NCBI GenBank assembly: GCA_035610365.1
Contig: CM069435.1
Span: forward strand, 62,617,389-62,681,388
Source: Aquatica leii
Lineage: Eukaryota > Arthropoda > Insecta > Coleoptera > Lampyridae
DNA: 64,000 nucleotides
Reading direction: 5' to 3'
The notes below the pieces were generated by a model. That model was not told the origin of the DNA, ran no database searches, and saw only the letters and a program-made list of their open reading frames with translations. Positions 42,552 to 54,109 of the stretch are shown here, in pieces. Both the position numbers and the translations under genes were made by a program. Position 1 is the stretch's first letter, and each line of letters opens with the position of its first letter.

Positions 42552-44780
42552 GTGTAGATGTCTTTTGGTTGTAATTTTATCAATTCTACACACGTTGTAA
42601 ATGTTATCTTTTAAATATTTATTTATTTTTAATTGTGACAAGTAAGAGACATGTAAAGATTCTATCTAAATAGGAAAACTATAGTTAGACTGTATAATAT
42701 CTTTTAAAAATCACTTACTACCACGTAAGTATCAAATCTGTTTTTTTAATTAAACAGTAGCCGTTAATTCTAAGATCATTACAAACATTTTTTTATGACT
42801 ACTACAATATAGTTTTTGTTATTATTAAAAATATTTAATCAGTCGTACAGACAGATTCTGCAATTCTGCAATTCAGACTGTTGTCACTCGTTCGTTTTCA
42901 GATAAAAACGCTGATGTAAGAATCCAATGCTGATTATTCAAGTTAGCACTTTTATTAGTTTATTTTAGTTTATTAGTATTTATAGTGGGAAAGTAATGTA
43001 GAAACTAAAATCAGGTAATTAATTTATTTATTTTTTTTATTAGGACGTTTAGTATAGAACCAAAGTACTTTGAACTTTTGTGCGTTTATTAAATAACATA
43101 TTTTGTTACTGGATACTTGTTTTTTATATGAAAAATTCAAACATCGAAAAACCTATTTACGTTATTTAAACTTACGATAGCATCTATCAATTTTATGCGT
43201 TGGGGAAATTTAGCAAATAATTAATTTTGTCATAAGGGTTGATTGTGTTTGCTAGCCTTGTTTTAATATCATGCCACTATACAATATGCTCTTATACAAA
43301 AACAAATATAAATAAATTATATTAGAAATATATTATAAAATTTATGTCACTTTATAATAAACGTTACATGATTTAAATAAGCAAACCATATTACTGTTGT
43401 TGCACATATTAGAACTTGCATTATAAGTAAACGTTAAAATAGTAAACTTAAAAAAGATAATAACAGTAACAAATCGATTTGTTGTCCAAATGGGTATAAC
43501 ATTTTTTATAGCTAATATTAAGAAATCTTATAATTATTATAATGTTTTTTTCTTAGTGATATAAATAAATCTAAACGTAATCGCAAAACTGACACGACAG
43601 AATTAACACTACTTTTGAAATATAGTTTTTTTTAATGTAAAACGGGTTATATATTGACAAATGACGGCATACGGAGTGAGAATCTTAAAATTTGTAGACG
43701 TAACTTAAAGAAAAAAGAATTATTTACCAAAAATTTAGAAAAAACTAGAACGATGTCGGTTTTAATGACATAAAAAAATATAGAAGAATAAGTATAAGAA
43801 CGTATCAAACTTTAGACTACAAAACTAATTAGAAAACTAAGAAAAACAATAAAAAAAAATTAAAAATATTTTATATGTGCATACAATATGTTACAAAATT
43901 AAAACAATAGAATGTAATGTACTTATTTATTTTTGGTAAAGTTTTACAATGTTAAGAATTCGAATAAACAAAACACGTTTGTATTGTAATGAAATTATAA
44001 AAAAAATATATAGTATGTGATAACTTACTTTAATAAATGTCTAAATGTTTTACAACTCTCCACAGAACAATGTACAATTTAGAAACCAATATCTCTCTGT
44101 AATTATATGCCTTCTGGATCCCTTTCAAGATTTTGGCTGAAGATATAAATTGCGACCGTAATGTATCATATGACTTATTGTTGCTTATGTGCGCCATCAT
44201 TATGTAAATTAATTCTAGGCAATGAATTGCATACCTTCATAAAACATACAATCAAGATTTTAATCGATAGAATAAAACAATAGAAAATTAGTTTTAAACA
44301 GAGTTTATATAAGTTGGTAGTTGCGCGTTAAATGTTAATTTTAGTCTAACTTTTTTGTACTTTGGTTTGCTTTGATGTATTTCTGAACTAAGTCGGTCAA
44401 GTGTAGTAGAATTTTATGACTAAAACTTGTCACTAACACTAATTATTTTTATTTTTTGTCATCTGTCATTTGCGTAAGAATTATTACTACGGCTATAAAT
44501 CTGTGTTAGTATTTAAAATAACATTAACAATGTTTGTTAAAACAATTATAATAAATTGATTTGTTTGCTAAAAACAAGATATTAATTTTAATTTATTGTA
44601 GGTTAAATTTTAATAAAATTGTGTAATTTTCAAACGTATTTACAAAAGCAATAGAATTTTTTAGTTATAGATTTTATTTTAACATATCTTGTTAAACTCT
44701 ATATAAGAAAAAACAATGAACAACTGTTTTCAACAAATTTATGTAAATGTCGGCACTAAAAACTTTGTGCATTACACGCT
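42552..44780. other. A+T-rich stretch without recognisable genes
   Basis: No family resemblance in any frame. The minus strand at 44200-44050 gives LRSQFISSAKILKGIQKAY, possibly an old coding fragment, which I cannot place. Confidence 0.45.
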
Positions 44781-44787
44781 ATGAAAG

Positions 44788-44850
44788 TATTTTGCAAGTA
44801 TTCGTATTTTGTAGACCCCGGTCTACAAATATGCTGATACTTGCAAAATA
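44788..44850. repeat. 63-bp hairpin
   Basis: The outer arms TATTTTGCAAGTA (44788-44800) and TACTTGCAAAATA (44838-44850) and the inner arms GTAGACC (44811-44817) and GGTCTAC (44820-44826) pair with a mismatched internal region and a two-base loop. The next five bases on each side also pair partly. The sequence is unlike its surroundings. It could be a tiny MITE or a structured RNA end. Confidence 0.7.
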
Positions 44851-45424
44851 GCATTTTCTAGACTAGTAATACAAATAACTATTGTCGCATTAACTTAAAA
44901 TTATATAAATTACAAGGTTAGTTATAATTTTGATAGATGTAAAACGTGCAAGAAAATAATAAAGTTTTTTTTTTAATTTTTGTTATTAAATTTACTTTAC
45001 ACCTTCGAAAAGTAAAACTAAATAATTTAATAATGTTTAAGTTACATGTAAATGTAAATTATAATTATACGTGTTAGTATTAAGAAAACTTGAAAAACAA
45101 AAAAGAAATAATACAATTTAAAGTTGATAGACAGTTTTGCCATAATTATTACATTTCAAAAGATACTTGTACAAACATTAGACGTTATAATAAAAAAGCA
45201 AATAAAACATTTTATAAATCTATTTTCTAAGTTTGATAATGATAATGTAACTATTTAGTTGCAAAAAGTTGATATAATTTAAAACACATATCTACCATAC
45301 ATGAAAACATACATTTCTATTGGCGAAAAACATATGTAGTAATTGGCAAATTAAAAAACCGTAATTTTACATTGGTATCATCTGAAACCAATACACGTAA
45401 CAATAAATAACCATTCTTATAAAT

Positions 45425-45640
45425 GCACAATAAAAGCAGTGAAATACCATAAACAAAGTGTGATGGCAGTGCCATCTTGTAATTTAAGTTAGTAGGTATT
45501 AATACTAACATTGGAGATAAAGGATTGTCAATGCAATTGTAAACCAGAATAAATCACTAAACGGCCCTTTTGCTCTTTTGTGACCCATCAGCAATGTGAC
45601 ATACATTATACAGTATCTTAACAATTGACAAACCCTACAG
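45425..45640 (+). repeat. repeat family R, copy 1
   Basis: Contains GGCAGTGCCATCTTGTAATT, later TTGTCAATGCAATTGTAAAC, and AATCACTAAACGGCCCTTTTGC. The same order of motifs occurs at 46.9-47.2 and 51.0-51.3 kb. A partial relative (GTTGCCATCTCATAG) lies at 45690-45790. Non-coding, probably a non-autonomous transposon. Confidence 0.55.
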
Positions 45641-45799
45641 TTTTATATTCATAGTTTAAGAAAATAACCATAAACAAAATTTGATAGCGTTGCCATCTCA
45701 TAGTTAAATTACAACGTTTTAAAAATAATTATAAATGCCTATAATGGCATAAATGTTGTAAGGTTGATTTTACAGTTATCGAGTATATTCTTTATTTAA

Positions 45800-46885
45800 A
45801 AAAATACATAGTTTAATTAGTCTTGCAAAACATCTTTGTAGATTTGTAAAAGAAATTTTGGCAATAATAAAAACATTGAATTTATTGCTAAAAAAACTAA
45901 AATATACATTTAATCAAAATTAATGACAAAGATTTAGTATGTTAAAAAAAATAGTATTGCAATCTATATTACAAATTTGTTATCTAAAATGTAAACTATA
46001 GTTACATTGCAACGCAAGTTTTTTTAGGTCTAAAGCAATTTCGTTTAATTTTTTATTACAACCTGCTAAAGCGGAATTGAAATTCTGCAGCTTTGAATTT
46101 GAAACATTAGCTATCGTGTATGAACTACGACGATTGAAAACTTATTGAAACAACATTAAATTAAAAGTTTTCACATATTGAAAACGTCTGAAACATACAT
46201 TAAAAATAAAAAACACAAATCAAAAAACTTTTTGGTCATCATTCGTGTTGTAAAATTATTTGTACAACGTAGAACGTAGATCAAGGAATAAAACATGTAA
46301 ACGCATTAAAATTTTTTTGTTCGTTTATTGGAAAACGGAAAAAAATTATGATAGATTAATTTACAGAAAACTAAGAAGACAATTAATATTTTATGTACCA
46401 AAAGCAATAATTTGTTATTTGGCTATCATGGGTAAAACCTTGCTGAGTAGAAGAAACTATTGATTTTATTCTTAATTTGTAATATTTTCTAAATTTAGGA
46501 AATATTATAAATCTATATGGCAGAGTTACTTAAAATGCGTTACGGAGTAATTTAAAAGAAAAAGATTATTTACGTGTGGTTTTCAAAAAATATTTACTAT
46601 TTCAAACAATCCGCATTAATCGCAATAAATTTTTAGAAACCGCTAGGCATAAGAAGAAGTATGCATCAAAATCAGTGAACAAGTTCACAAACTTTGACAA
46701 ACTTTATTAGTGTAACTTGACAAGCACAAAAAATTGTTAATAGCTATAACACACATTTCAAACAAGATAACACGTTTTGAATGTTAAATTTGAGGCGTTA
46801 AAGATCAAGCAATCACTTACACTAATGATTTCTAAATTATCGTAAACGTAGAATAAAAAAATGGGCCTTTAAGAAATGTTATAAT
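45800..46885. other. A+T-rich stretch without recognisable genes
   Basis: The minor frame at 46260-46463 (67 codons, lysine-rich) matches nothing I know. No structural repeats seen. Confidence 0.45.
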
Positions 46886-46889
46886 ACTA

Positions 46890-47200
46890 ATATGACAACA
46901 GAGTCATCTAATAGTCTAAATTTACTATGTAAAAATAATAGTTTGAAAATTGTTATAGAAGTAAAAACGTTGACAACCTATTTAAAACGTTTTTAGAATG
47001 CCATCTTGTGGTAAAAATAGTTGACAACCTGATTCTATAACCGCGCAATTCAAATAAATTTTGAATATACCGCTGGCTAAAACTAAAACGTATAACATTG
47101 TGAGGTTAACAGTGTCAATGCAAATGTAAAAATGCCATTAGAGTGAACCACTAGGCGGCCGTTTTGCCTTTTTAGTGCTTCTCGGCAGTAGGAGAACACT
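46890..47200 (+). repeat. repeat family R, copy 2
   Basis: Contains TGCCATCTTGTGGTAA, TGACAACCTGATTCTATAAC, CGCGCAATTCAAATAAA, AACGTATAACATTGTGAGG and GTGAACCACTAGGCGGCCG. It is the best-preserved copy of the 3' half and aligns with 51110-51270. No frame. Confidence 0.6.
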
Positions 47201-47909
47201 ATAAAGTATTTTCATATATGTACTGACAGAACTACAGCTATAGATTGTTAACGTTTTATACCTTGATATTAATTTTCAAATAGTAAAGAAACTAACTAAA
47301 AAAGTTCTATTTTATTGTACATCAACAAAAGATAAAATATGAAAATTTAAAAGACAATGTACGCACCGGAAAAACTTGCTTGGAGTTAATACACGGAGAG
47401 AGATTACAAGAAAATAATCAACAAAAATAATAAACAAACCAACAAAACATTTTGTATCGATTGTATGTGACTCAAAAATGGCTAAAATATTTAACCCAAA
47501 TATTGAAATCTTTATATAATTAAGTTACTTTCAGAAAATTGTCGTTATGTCATTCAAAACATTGATCTACAGTTAAATCAGTTACCAGTTACCGATGTAT
47601 TTAATGCCTGTTTTTGGAAACAAAACAAGTAAACGAGGGTACTGATTAGATACGGTAATTGAAAAATTAAAAACTTAACATTTGGAGATTCTTGTTGGAT
47701 TTTTAGTTTTTTGTTTCAAGTTTATCGATTTAATTTAACAAATTATTTGTCTGTTTTTTGTAAAATATTTTTTAGAAATTTCTGTTAGATTCTTGTTCTG
47801 TTGTTTAAAGTTCAATAACTTAATTTAACTAATTAATCTTGATTATGTAGACGTTTCTAGGCCTCACTGTCATTATTTGTTAACAATTCAGGAATAAAGT
47901 TAGATTTCT

Positions 47910-48302
47910 TCGTTTGATGATACATCAGTGTTGTCATTATCTATTTCTTCAAGACCTTCAAAAGATTTCATCGGCAGTTACATTTCTAAAGACTTTTTTA
48001 AAAATGATTTTTTGCTTATTATGGTTCTCTTACTCGTTAACACTGGATCCAAACTCAAACACAATCTATTGAGAATATCCTCATAACAAGAAACTCAGCT
48101 CAGTACAGTTGTTTTTTCTGTATATTTTTTGAATTTTTCAAATTAATTTTATAGTCACTAGATATGGTTTCTGAAATTATTTTAAAACGATATATCAAAT
48201 TTTGATCAATCTGTTAGAGAAGGGTGAGTAAAAATTTTCCACCCGTGTTTTCATCGTCAGTGTTGCCATATCCAGGCTTTGGTATATCAATAATTAAGTT
48301 TA
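47910..48302 (-). pseudogene. remnant of a multicopy arthropod (probably transposon) protein, C-terminal half
   Basis: One frame from 48302 to about 48120 with a single internal stop: IIDIPKPGYGNTDDENTGGK, then IDQNLIYRFKIISETISSDY and KINLKNSKNIQKKQLY. After a shift and probable deletion, 48070-47910 gives CYEDILNRLCLSLDPVLTSK, KKSFLKKSLEM, a stop, and SFEGLEEIDNDNTDVSSNEE. I recall the pattern KPGYGNTNDGNTARRFF, then LI.RF..IL...SSG..I, then LNRLL..SDP from large multicopy families of uncharacterised arthropod proteins. No enzymatic role can be assigned from the sequence. The missing middle and the stops make it a pseudogene. Confidence 0.55.
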
Positions 48303-49880
48303 ATTTTGTCTAGCAATTTTGTTGAATGGTTAATTTTGTTTGTTTAATTGCACACAAATGATCGTTTTGCCAATATTAATAATAATAATTTTCTTTAAAT
48401 AGCAGTTCATATCATAAATAAGGTTAAAAGCACTGTAATTCGAATGCTTACTTTATCCCTTCATTTTAAAAGTCGTGGAAATCCGAGATCAATTTTAACA
48501 AAAACACAAATATAAATGTCTAAATTTATTAATACGAAAAGAAATTTAGCGTGGAAATGTTTGGAAATTCATATAACTAAAATCTGTGTGATTTTTTTTA
48601 ATGCGTTATTTTAAATTACTTTTAAAGTTGCTAAAAATTGATAATTAAAATCTATCAAAAATATGAAGACATACCTGGTTTATCCATAATTGATAAATTT
48701 TAATTACATCTAAAAATGAATGTATTTATATTCAAAAATGGAACGTTTGAAGAAACGGTTATTTGACTCCGATACGTTTCGCACAGCACTCTAGTTTGAG
48801 CTAATAATACAGAGTCCAAAATCAGTTAAGAAAATTAAAAATATAGTCATGTAATTTTTTAGTGATTCAGCTTTATGATGTATATGTTCATTTGATCATT
48901 CTCTGTAGTTTATAAAATCGACTTTAGGCCGCTTAAATACGTCAAATATTCCACTGTGTGTCGTTAAAAAAACGACAAATTCAAATAGTATGGAAAAAAT
49001 TATATTTTTATTATTGTGGTCTCTAGATTTTTATTATTAATGTAATTTAGTAATGAAGCTACCCCCAGAATAACAAATACTGAGCGACTTCTATAAAACT
49101 GTATCTACCAAAACAGAATAAATTAGTCAAAATGATACAATGTCACTCCCATCAATTGATTAACAATAAATTTATTTATTTATTATTATTTTTATTATAT
49201 TTAATTTGTAATAGACTAGTAGTAGTAGCAATCAACATTAGCATCTAATGTAATGTTTTTATATTTGTTTTTTAGGTATTGTAAAGAAATGAACGGTGTA
49301 AACAAATAAAAAGAAAACTGAATAATAAATCAAATTATGATAAATAATACACCTAATACTACGTTTGTATTTAATATAATACATTTTATTTATGTTATTT
49401 TAATTATAAATTATAAATATTGTGTTGTATCAAATATAATGATTTTATTAAAACCCGTTTCTCACGTGACCTATGACGTTTACAACATTGTTTTAGGTTG
49501 GTAGTGCTACCATTTAGTAACATTCTTAAAAAATCATGTTGACGTTTGTTTATAAATTGGGAGTATATATTTTTTTTTCTCTATTTTCATATTTTAAAAG
49601 AATTATTATGGTAAGTAGTCAGCAGTATTTGTATTTATCGTAAGTAAGTACTAAATAACAGCTGGAGTTTTAAAAGTTATCAATTTTTTGTAATTTTATA
49701 GTGATTAGTCATCGACAAGACACCGTTACCGTAATGACGCATTTTTCCCAATAAAACTTGGTCTTATTCTCTTTAAAGTTGCATCGATCAATTTGTCTAA
49801 TATTTCCCAATAGCAAACTTTAATTACAATACTTTTCGACAACATATACAAATTCTAGTTCATTTTTTAAATAAAAATTT
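48303..49880. other. A+T-rich stretch; one possible PLE end fragment
   Basis: On the minus strand at about 48805-48745, AGCTCAAACTAGAGTGCTGTGC is followed by GAAACGTATCGGAGTC; a stem followed by GAAACGT again recalls PLE terminal repeats, but no coding sequence accompanies it. At 49608, ATG is followed directly by GTAAGT; no compatible exon was found downstream. Confidence 0.3.
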
Positions 49881-49884
49881 ATTG

Positions 49885-50130
49885 CATTTTGAAGACAATA
49901 TACTCAAGAAGACTTATCATACTCATTGCACTCGTTGACGAAAACAATCGCAATTGCATGAAACAACATCTTAATAAATCAGTAGCAAAATTATCTGCAG
50001 CCACAGGTATAAACTCATTCTAAATCATTTTTTAGATTGTTGTAAGAACTTGCCACGAAGCATTAAAAAATGAACAAAATAACGGTTTTTTAAAAACTAC
50101 GTGTTTTGAAATTCTTGCAGCGTGTATAAT
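49885..50130 (+). pseudogene. IS630-type transposase N-terminal fragment
   Basis: The frame shows TIYSRRLIILIALVDENNRN, LNKSVAKLSAATGI and, after two stops, VVRTCHEALKNEQNNGF. This is the N-terminal region of the same family as the 37.6-kb element (SESRNII.NV..F then KATE.AA.ATG). The catalytic part is missing; downstream sequence is unrelated. Open frames on the opposite strand here are antisense noise. Confidence 0.6.
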
Positions 50131-51039
50131 TTTGTGAAAATCAACATAGATCACAGTTGTGACATAGATCTTGTCAAAATACAAAGTAAAAATAAAATTA
50201 AAATACAAACAGCATTTACACATGATTACATTCGATTACACCTCACTAAAACACTCCGCTAACGAATATAAACACTTTTTAGTCAAATATTGTTCTTGTT
50301 ATTTCTTAAATTGCACAATATTGTTACATTGTGTGATGGTTTTAAGTAGTCTGTTATATTTATGTAGCTGCATATATCGGCAAAGAATAAAATGCTGTGA
50401 CGTTGTGGTTTGGTACAACAAATTCATTTTTGTTTTTTGTATTACATTTAAGTGATTCAAACAATGTTAAAAATATTCTGTTGTGTGTCAAAATTGCAAT
50501 TTTGTACACATATATTGATAAGTGTTAATATTTTGTACTTTTTGAAAGCATCTCAAACACTTTCCATATACTTATAATTAAACAGCAATCTAATTATGTT
50601 TTTTTGATTAAATTAAGAGAAAGGTGAATTAAATTACCCAAAATCAAAGCATTATATGTTATATGGGAGTATGCTAAGAGGTAGCATACCGACATCAAAT
50701 TATCTATTTTTAAATTTTGTAAGGCGTAATAAGCACAATTCACTTTGCCAACTACGTGGTACCATGTGATTGCCATGTTAGTTAAGAATCTAAATAAATT
50801 TCTAAAAATTTACATTGACGAACGACGTTATCTAATGATTACGGTAATTTATTTTTCTAGAACTAAATTATTAGCGTTTTGCTGTCATTTAATATTAGTT
50901 GATTAACTCGCGGCACCATTCTTTCACATTATTATGTAGTCGTACACTTTTTATTCAAACTTAACAAAACTATTCCCTGTTATTGTTATTGCCACAGATC
51001 ATCCAGATAGTTGACCAGTAAGTCAGTTCCAACAAACTT

Positions 51040-51285
51040 TACAATATCATTCATGAGTGAAATACAATGGCAGAGCTATCTCGTAGTATAAATGTACAAT
51101 GTATAAATATTAGCATGTATAGAGATGGAAACGTTGAAACTGATTTTATAGCCACGTAATTCAAATAAGTAAGCAAATATCACAACGTATAAACATTGTA
51201 AAGTAACAACATAAATGCAAATGTAGAAACGCTACTATAATGAACCACTGGACGGCCGTTTCTATAAATGCATTGACAGTTCTAA
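51040..51285 (+). repeat. repeat family R, copy 3
   Basis: Contains GGCAGAGCTATCTCGTAGTA, GAGATGGAAACGTTGAAACTG, CACGTAATTCAAATAAGTAA and GAACCACTGGACGGCCGTTT, in the order seen at 46.9-47.2 kb. Non-coding. Confidence 0.6.
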
Positions 51286-51309
51286 TAATAAATGATCAGG
51301 TTAACATAT

Positions 51310-51489
51310 ACGATAGAAGAGTCATCTCACAGAATAAATTTACTAAGTATAAATATTAGTATGTAAATAACTATAGAGATAGAAACGTGATTTTGGCTCG
51401 CGGTTTATTTAAAACTTAGTGGAATTACGCGGGTATAAAATTAGCTTTCAACGTTTCCATCTCTACAGCCATTTACATATTATCATTTA
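51310..51489. repeat. repeat family R, two partial copies in opposite orientation
   Basis: A plus-strand partial copy (51315-51400; GAGTCATCTCACAGAATAAA, TATAGAGATAGAAACGT) faces a minus-strand partial copy (51489-51410; TGTAGAGATGGAAACGTTGA, TTTTATACCCGCGTAATTC). Together they make an inverted arrangement at the 3' edge of the LINE remnant. Confidence 0.55.
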
Positions 51490-52545
51490 TGTAACATTGA
51501 AAAATTTTTGTACCAAATACAGATCCTTGTGCTACATTTAACTTGAACTATCGTATTACTTAAACATTTTTATCTTCTACATACATGGTTCTGTTAGATA
51601 GAAAATACATTACGAAATCAAGTAATCTGTTTCTTATACCCATTGTATAGCTTCCGCGCTACAAACTAAATCGAAGGCGCTTTTTAAATCGTATAATATA
51701 GCCGCCACTAGTATACCTTTGTTCATCTTTAAATGTAGAAATTGCACCAAATTTATAGACGCAGTTTTGTAGAACGTTCTTCTTTGTATCCATGTTAGCA
51801 GCGGCTTAATACGTTATACTTTTTAAAGGAAACCATTCGTATTGTCTGTTTTCCGTTCCTCCTTTTGTAAATCGGAACTATTCGTGCAAGAAGAGATGTA
51901 TGTATATTTGCCAGTATTTATGCACAAATTAAGCATATAAATTAAAGTTTTGCAATTGAATCCGCGATACTTTCATAATTCTAGTTTGAGTATCTTTGAC
52001 GTGGCCACATTATTTACTTTTTAGTTAAGTTAATGGCGCGCAATATATCTGTAGCCGTTATTTCCTCTATAAAAATCCGTTACATTAAAAATTTTGAACA
52101 TAGCAAGCGGTCGGTACGTTAGATGGATAATGCTGTAACAGTCTCTTTTTAGATGCAGTTGAAAATGACACTGCAAAAATTTAAGCGACATTCTTTGTGG
52201 CCACTTCAATGTAGCCATGCTTACTATAAAAATATATTTATAATCTTGAGATATGCTTAATGTATGGTTAACAATTTGCCAAACTTTTTTCGATTTGTTG
52301 CCCGTTTTTTCAATTTGAGTTTTGTTATAGTCTTGTTTTGCATTATTAACTTTTTTACGGCGTAGATTAAACATTTCTGGTAGCTTTGCGCTGAAGAGCA
52401 CAACCTTTGACGTTATCCAAGTTTTATTGTTGGTTTTGTTTGGTATCAATTTTTGTATCAGCAGACAAAATTTTTTATATGGTTTAAGAAAATAATTATA
52501 TTTGAAATATGCTTCATCTACACAATTTAGTTTAATAAATCCCAT
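51490..52545 (-). pseudogene. LINE ORF2 linker and reverse transcriptase, broken
   Basis: The linker is open for 171 codons (52545-52030). It contains PNKTNNKTWITSKVVLFSAK (family K.WIT..I..S), LRRKKVNNAKQDYNK and GNKSKKVWQIVNHTLS (GNKSK..W.I.N). After 52030, frames with many stops still show DSIAKL, LLARIVPIYKRRNGKQ (RT A-block V.P.+K.G), a KSAFDLV-like stretch near 51680 (catalytic D region, eroded to KAPSI*FV), and TRICIWYKNF near 51515, derived from the QGS..G..LF block. The polymerase is not functional. Confidence 0.7.
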
Positions 52546-52599
52546 ATTTGTTCCTGTAAATGTTTGCTTAATAGAGATTATATTAGCTCCAGTTGCATC

Positions 52600-53300
52600 T
52601 CTAAATTGTATATGACTGTGTCTTACATTATTTTTGATATAAACTTTACCTTCTAGTAATATAGCCTTATGGGCAGATACGTGAAGGTTTGAATATAAAA
52701 TTTAAAGCTGTTTTGTTCTAAATTACTTACTACATAATGAATTTGTGTTTTTGAGGTTACATTATTTTTGTTGCAAAGTATTTTAGTTAGTGCCTTAAAT
52801 ATTTTAGTTAGTGCCAAAGTAATTTAGTTAGTGCAGTGAATATGATCTAAACAAGTCATTTAATATGTTTAAATTATGAGACGATTCTAGGCTATTAATA
52901 TTTATTTTTTCGCATAATATTATATTCTTAGCTAAAATATTATTTGAAATTGTAACAGAATACAGATTTTTTGTTTTTCAGAAAGAATATAGATTCCATA
53001 ACATTTAATGTCAATTTCTATTGACAAAATTTTTTTTGAATTATATTTCACTTGCAATGCAATGTTTTTGACATATATAACAACACATTTATGTTCATGA
53101 CTAGTTCTGTTGTAGAAATTCAAAAGATTATATCCATCATTGAATTTACATCCTCATTTTTAAAGTTTCATTTAACTAAAGCTAATATTGTTGGTTTAGC
53201 GAAATTATTTGGTTCATTTATTATTGGTAGCACTGTACATTTAAATAAATTAAATCTATATTGTTTTCCTTAAAAATTTATGCTTGGATATTTAATTAGA
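52600..53300 (-). pseudogene. LINE ORF2 apurinic endonuclease domain, broken
   Basis: The best stretch is the 63-codon frame 53123-52932: NFYNRTSHEHKCVVIYVKN, corresponding to the ...R..RGGGVAIYVK block, followed by SIEIDIKCYGIYILSEKQKI. Upstream, IYLNVQC-like (first N) and WLKNEDVNS-like sequence can be read across stops near 53270-53150. The glycine run of GGGV is replaced, and stops precede it. Codons after 52930 fade, with a short tandem repeat at 52780-52835. Confidence 0.65.
52780..52835 (-). repeat. three-copy short tandem repeat
   Basis: ATTTTAGTTAGTGCC occurs as three units (ATTTTAGTTAGTGCC, ATTTTAGTTAGTGCC, AATTTAGTTAGTGCA) spaced about 20 bases apart inside the LINE endonuclease region. 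Confidence 0.75.
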
Positions 53301-53454
53301 ATTATTATTGGCGTGGTCTCTGTTGTTTGTCATATTTGCTCCATCTTCATAGAATAATTGTTGCGTGCTCGTTTTGTGGGAAAAATATTTTGAAAATTCA
53401 GTTGTGTCAGTCAAATGTCTTAGGAGTAATGTTGCCCATAATGCTTATGTCGGC

Positions 53455-54093
53455 TCATACCTTAAAAGAATAAAATGCATGTTTTTCGCGGTAATATTTT
53501 TGAATTCTAAAGTCATTTTGCCGTTGGCTGTTTAGTATCATTGATTTTTTGACTTTTTTGGTTTTGAAAGTCGACGGCCGTAATATATTTGTAGATAATT
53601 TTGCGTTAGATGTCTCGCCTGTCACTGATATATGTGCTGCTATATTTACAGGTTCTGGTAATTTATTGGCACTTAAAGAGATAGTAGTGTTTTCTTCGCT
53701 TAATGTAAATTGACGTTTAGTCGATTTAAAATAGAGGGCATTTGGTGATTGTTTACTTTGCAATAATTTTATTGTAAATTAAAAATTTTTAAAAATTTTA
53801 TATACCAGTAGCTCTCTTAAATAAAATATTTGTGTTTCTAGTCTACGTACAGTTTTTTTTATCTCCATTTTTGGCACTGAAGATCGACCGGTTATGATCA
53901 CTTTCCTGTTCTTTTTCCGGTAACTTAACATCTTCATTAATATAGCATATAAAAATTTTTTCTGCATGTGTTTTCTAATATTATTGTTTAAACAAGTATG
54001 ATTCAGAATGTTCACTAAACTTTCACATTATTATTTAACTTTAGCATCTACTATAGAACGCTTACATATAATACAATGTTCACTACATGCCAT
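53455..54093 (-). pseudogene. LINE ORF1, broken
   Basis: ATG at 54093 gives MACSEHCIICKRSIVDAKV with a C..C pair, then two stops, then a readable frame 54015-53779 (HTCLNNNIRKHMQKKF ... MEIKKTVRRLETQIFYLREL) in which the second part looks like a coiled-coil helix. The frame 53763-53455 follows (102 codons, KLPEPVNIAAHISVTGE, serine/threonine-rich). A zinc-binding N-terminus with helix and low-complexity tail fits ORF1 proteins of CR1/Jockey elements. The assignment rests mainly on its position before the endonuclease. Confidence 0.5.
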
Positions 54094-54109
54094 AGTTAAA
54101 ACAAATGTA

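Larger units (their letters stand above)
51490..54093 (-). mobile_element. decayed Jockey/CR1-like LINE
   Basis: Minus-strand order from right to left: ORF1 (54093 to about 53455), APE-type endonuclease (about 53300-52600), endonuclease-RT linker (52545-52030) and reverse transcriptase (52030-51500). This is the standard layout of a non-LTR retrotransposon with ORF1 and ORF2. The reverse transcriptase ends near the GSVFG-type motif, after which family R repeats start, so the 3' end is lost. All parts have shifts or stops. Confidence 0.75.

Noticed and set aside
49608..49616. ATG directly followed by GTAAGT, as in ribosomal protein genes whose first exon ends after the start codon
   Set aside because: The next acceptor gives a stop at once, and the first plausible coding sequence downstream is a transposase fragment; no ribosomal protein sequence was seen.
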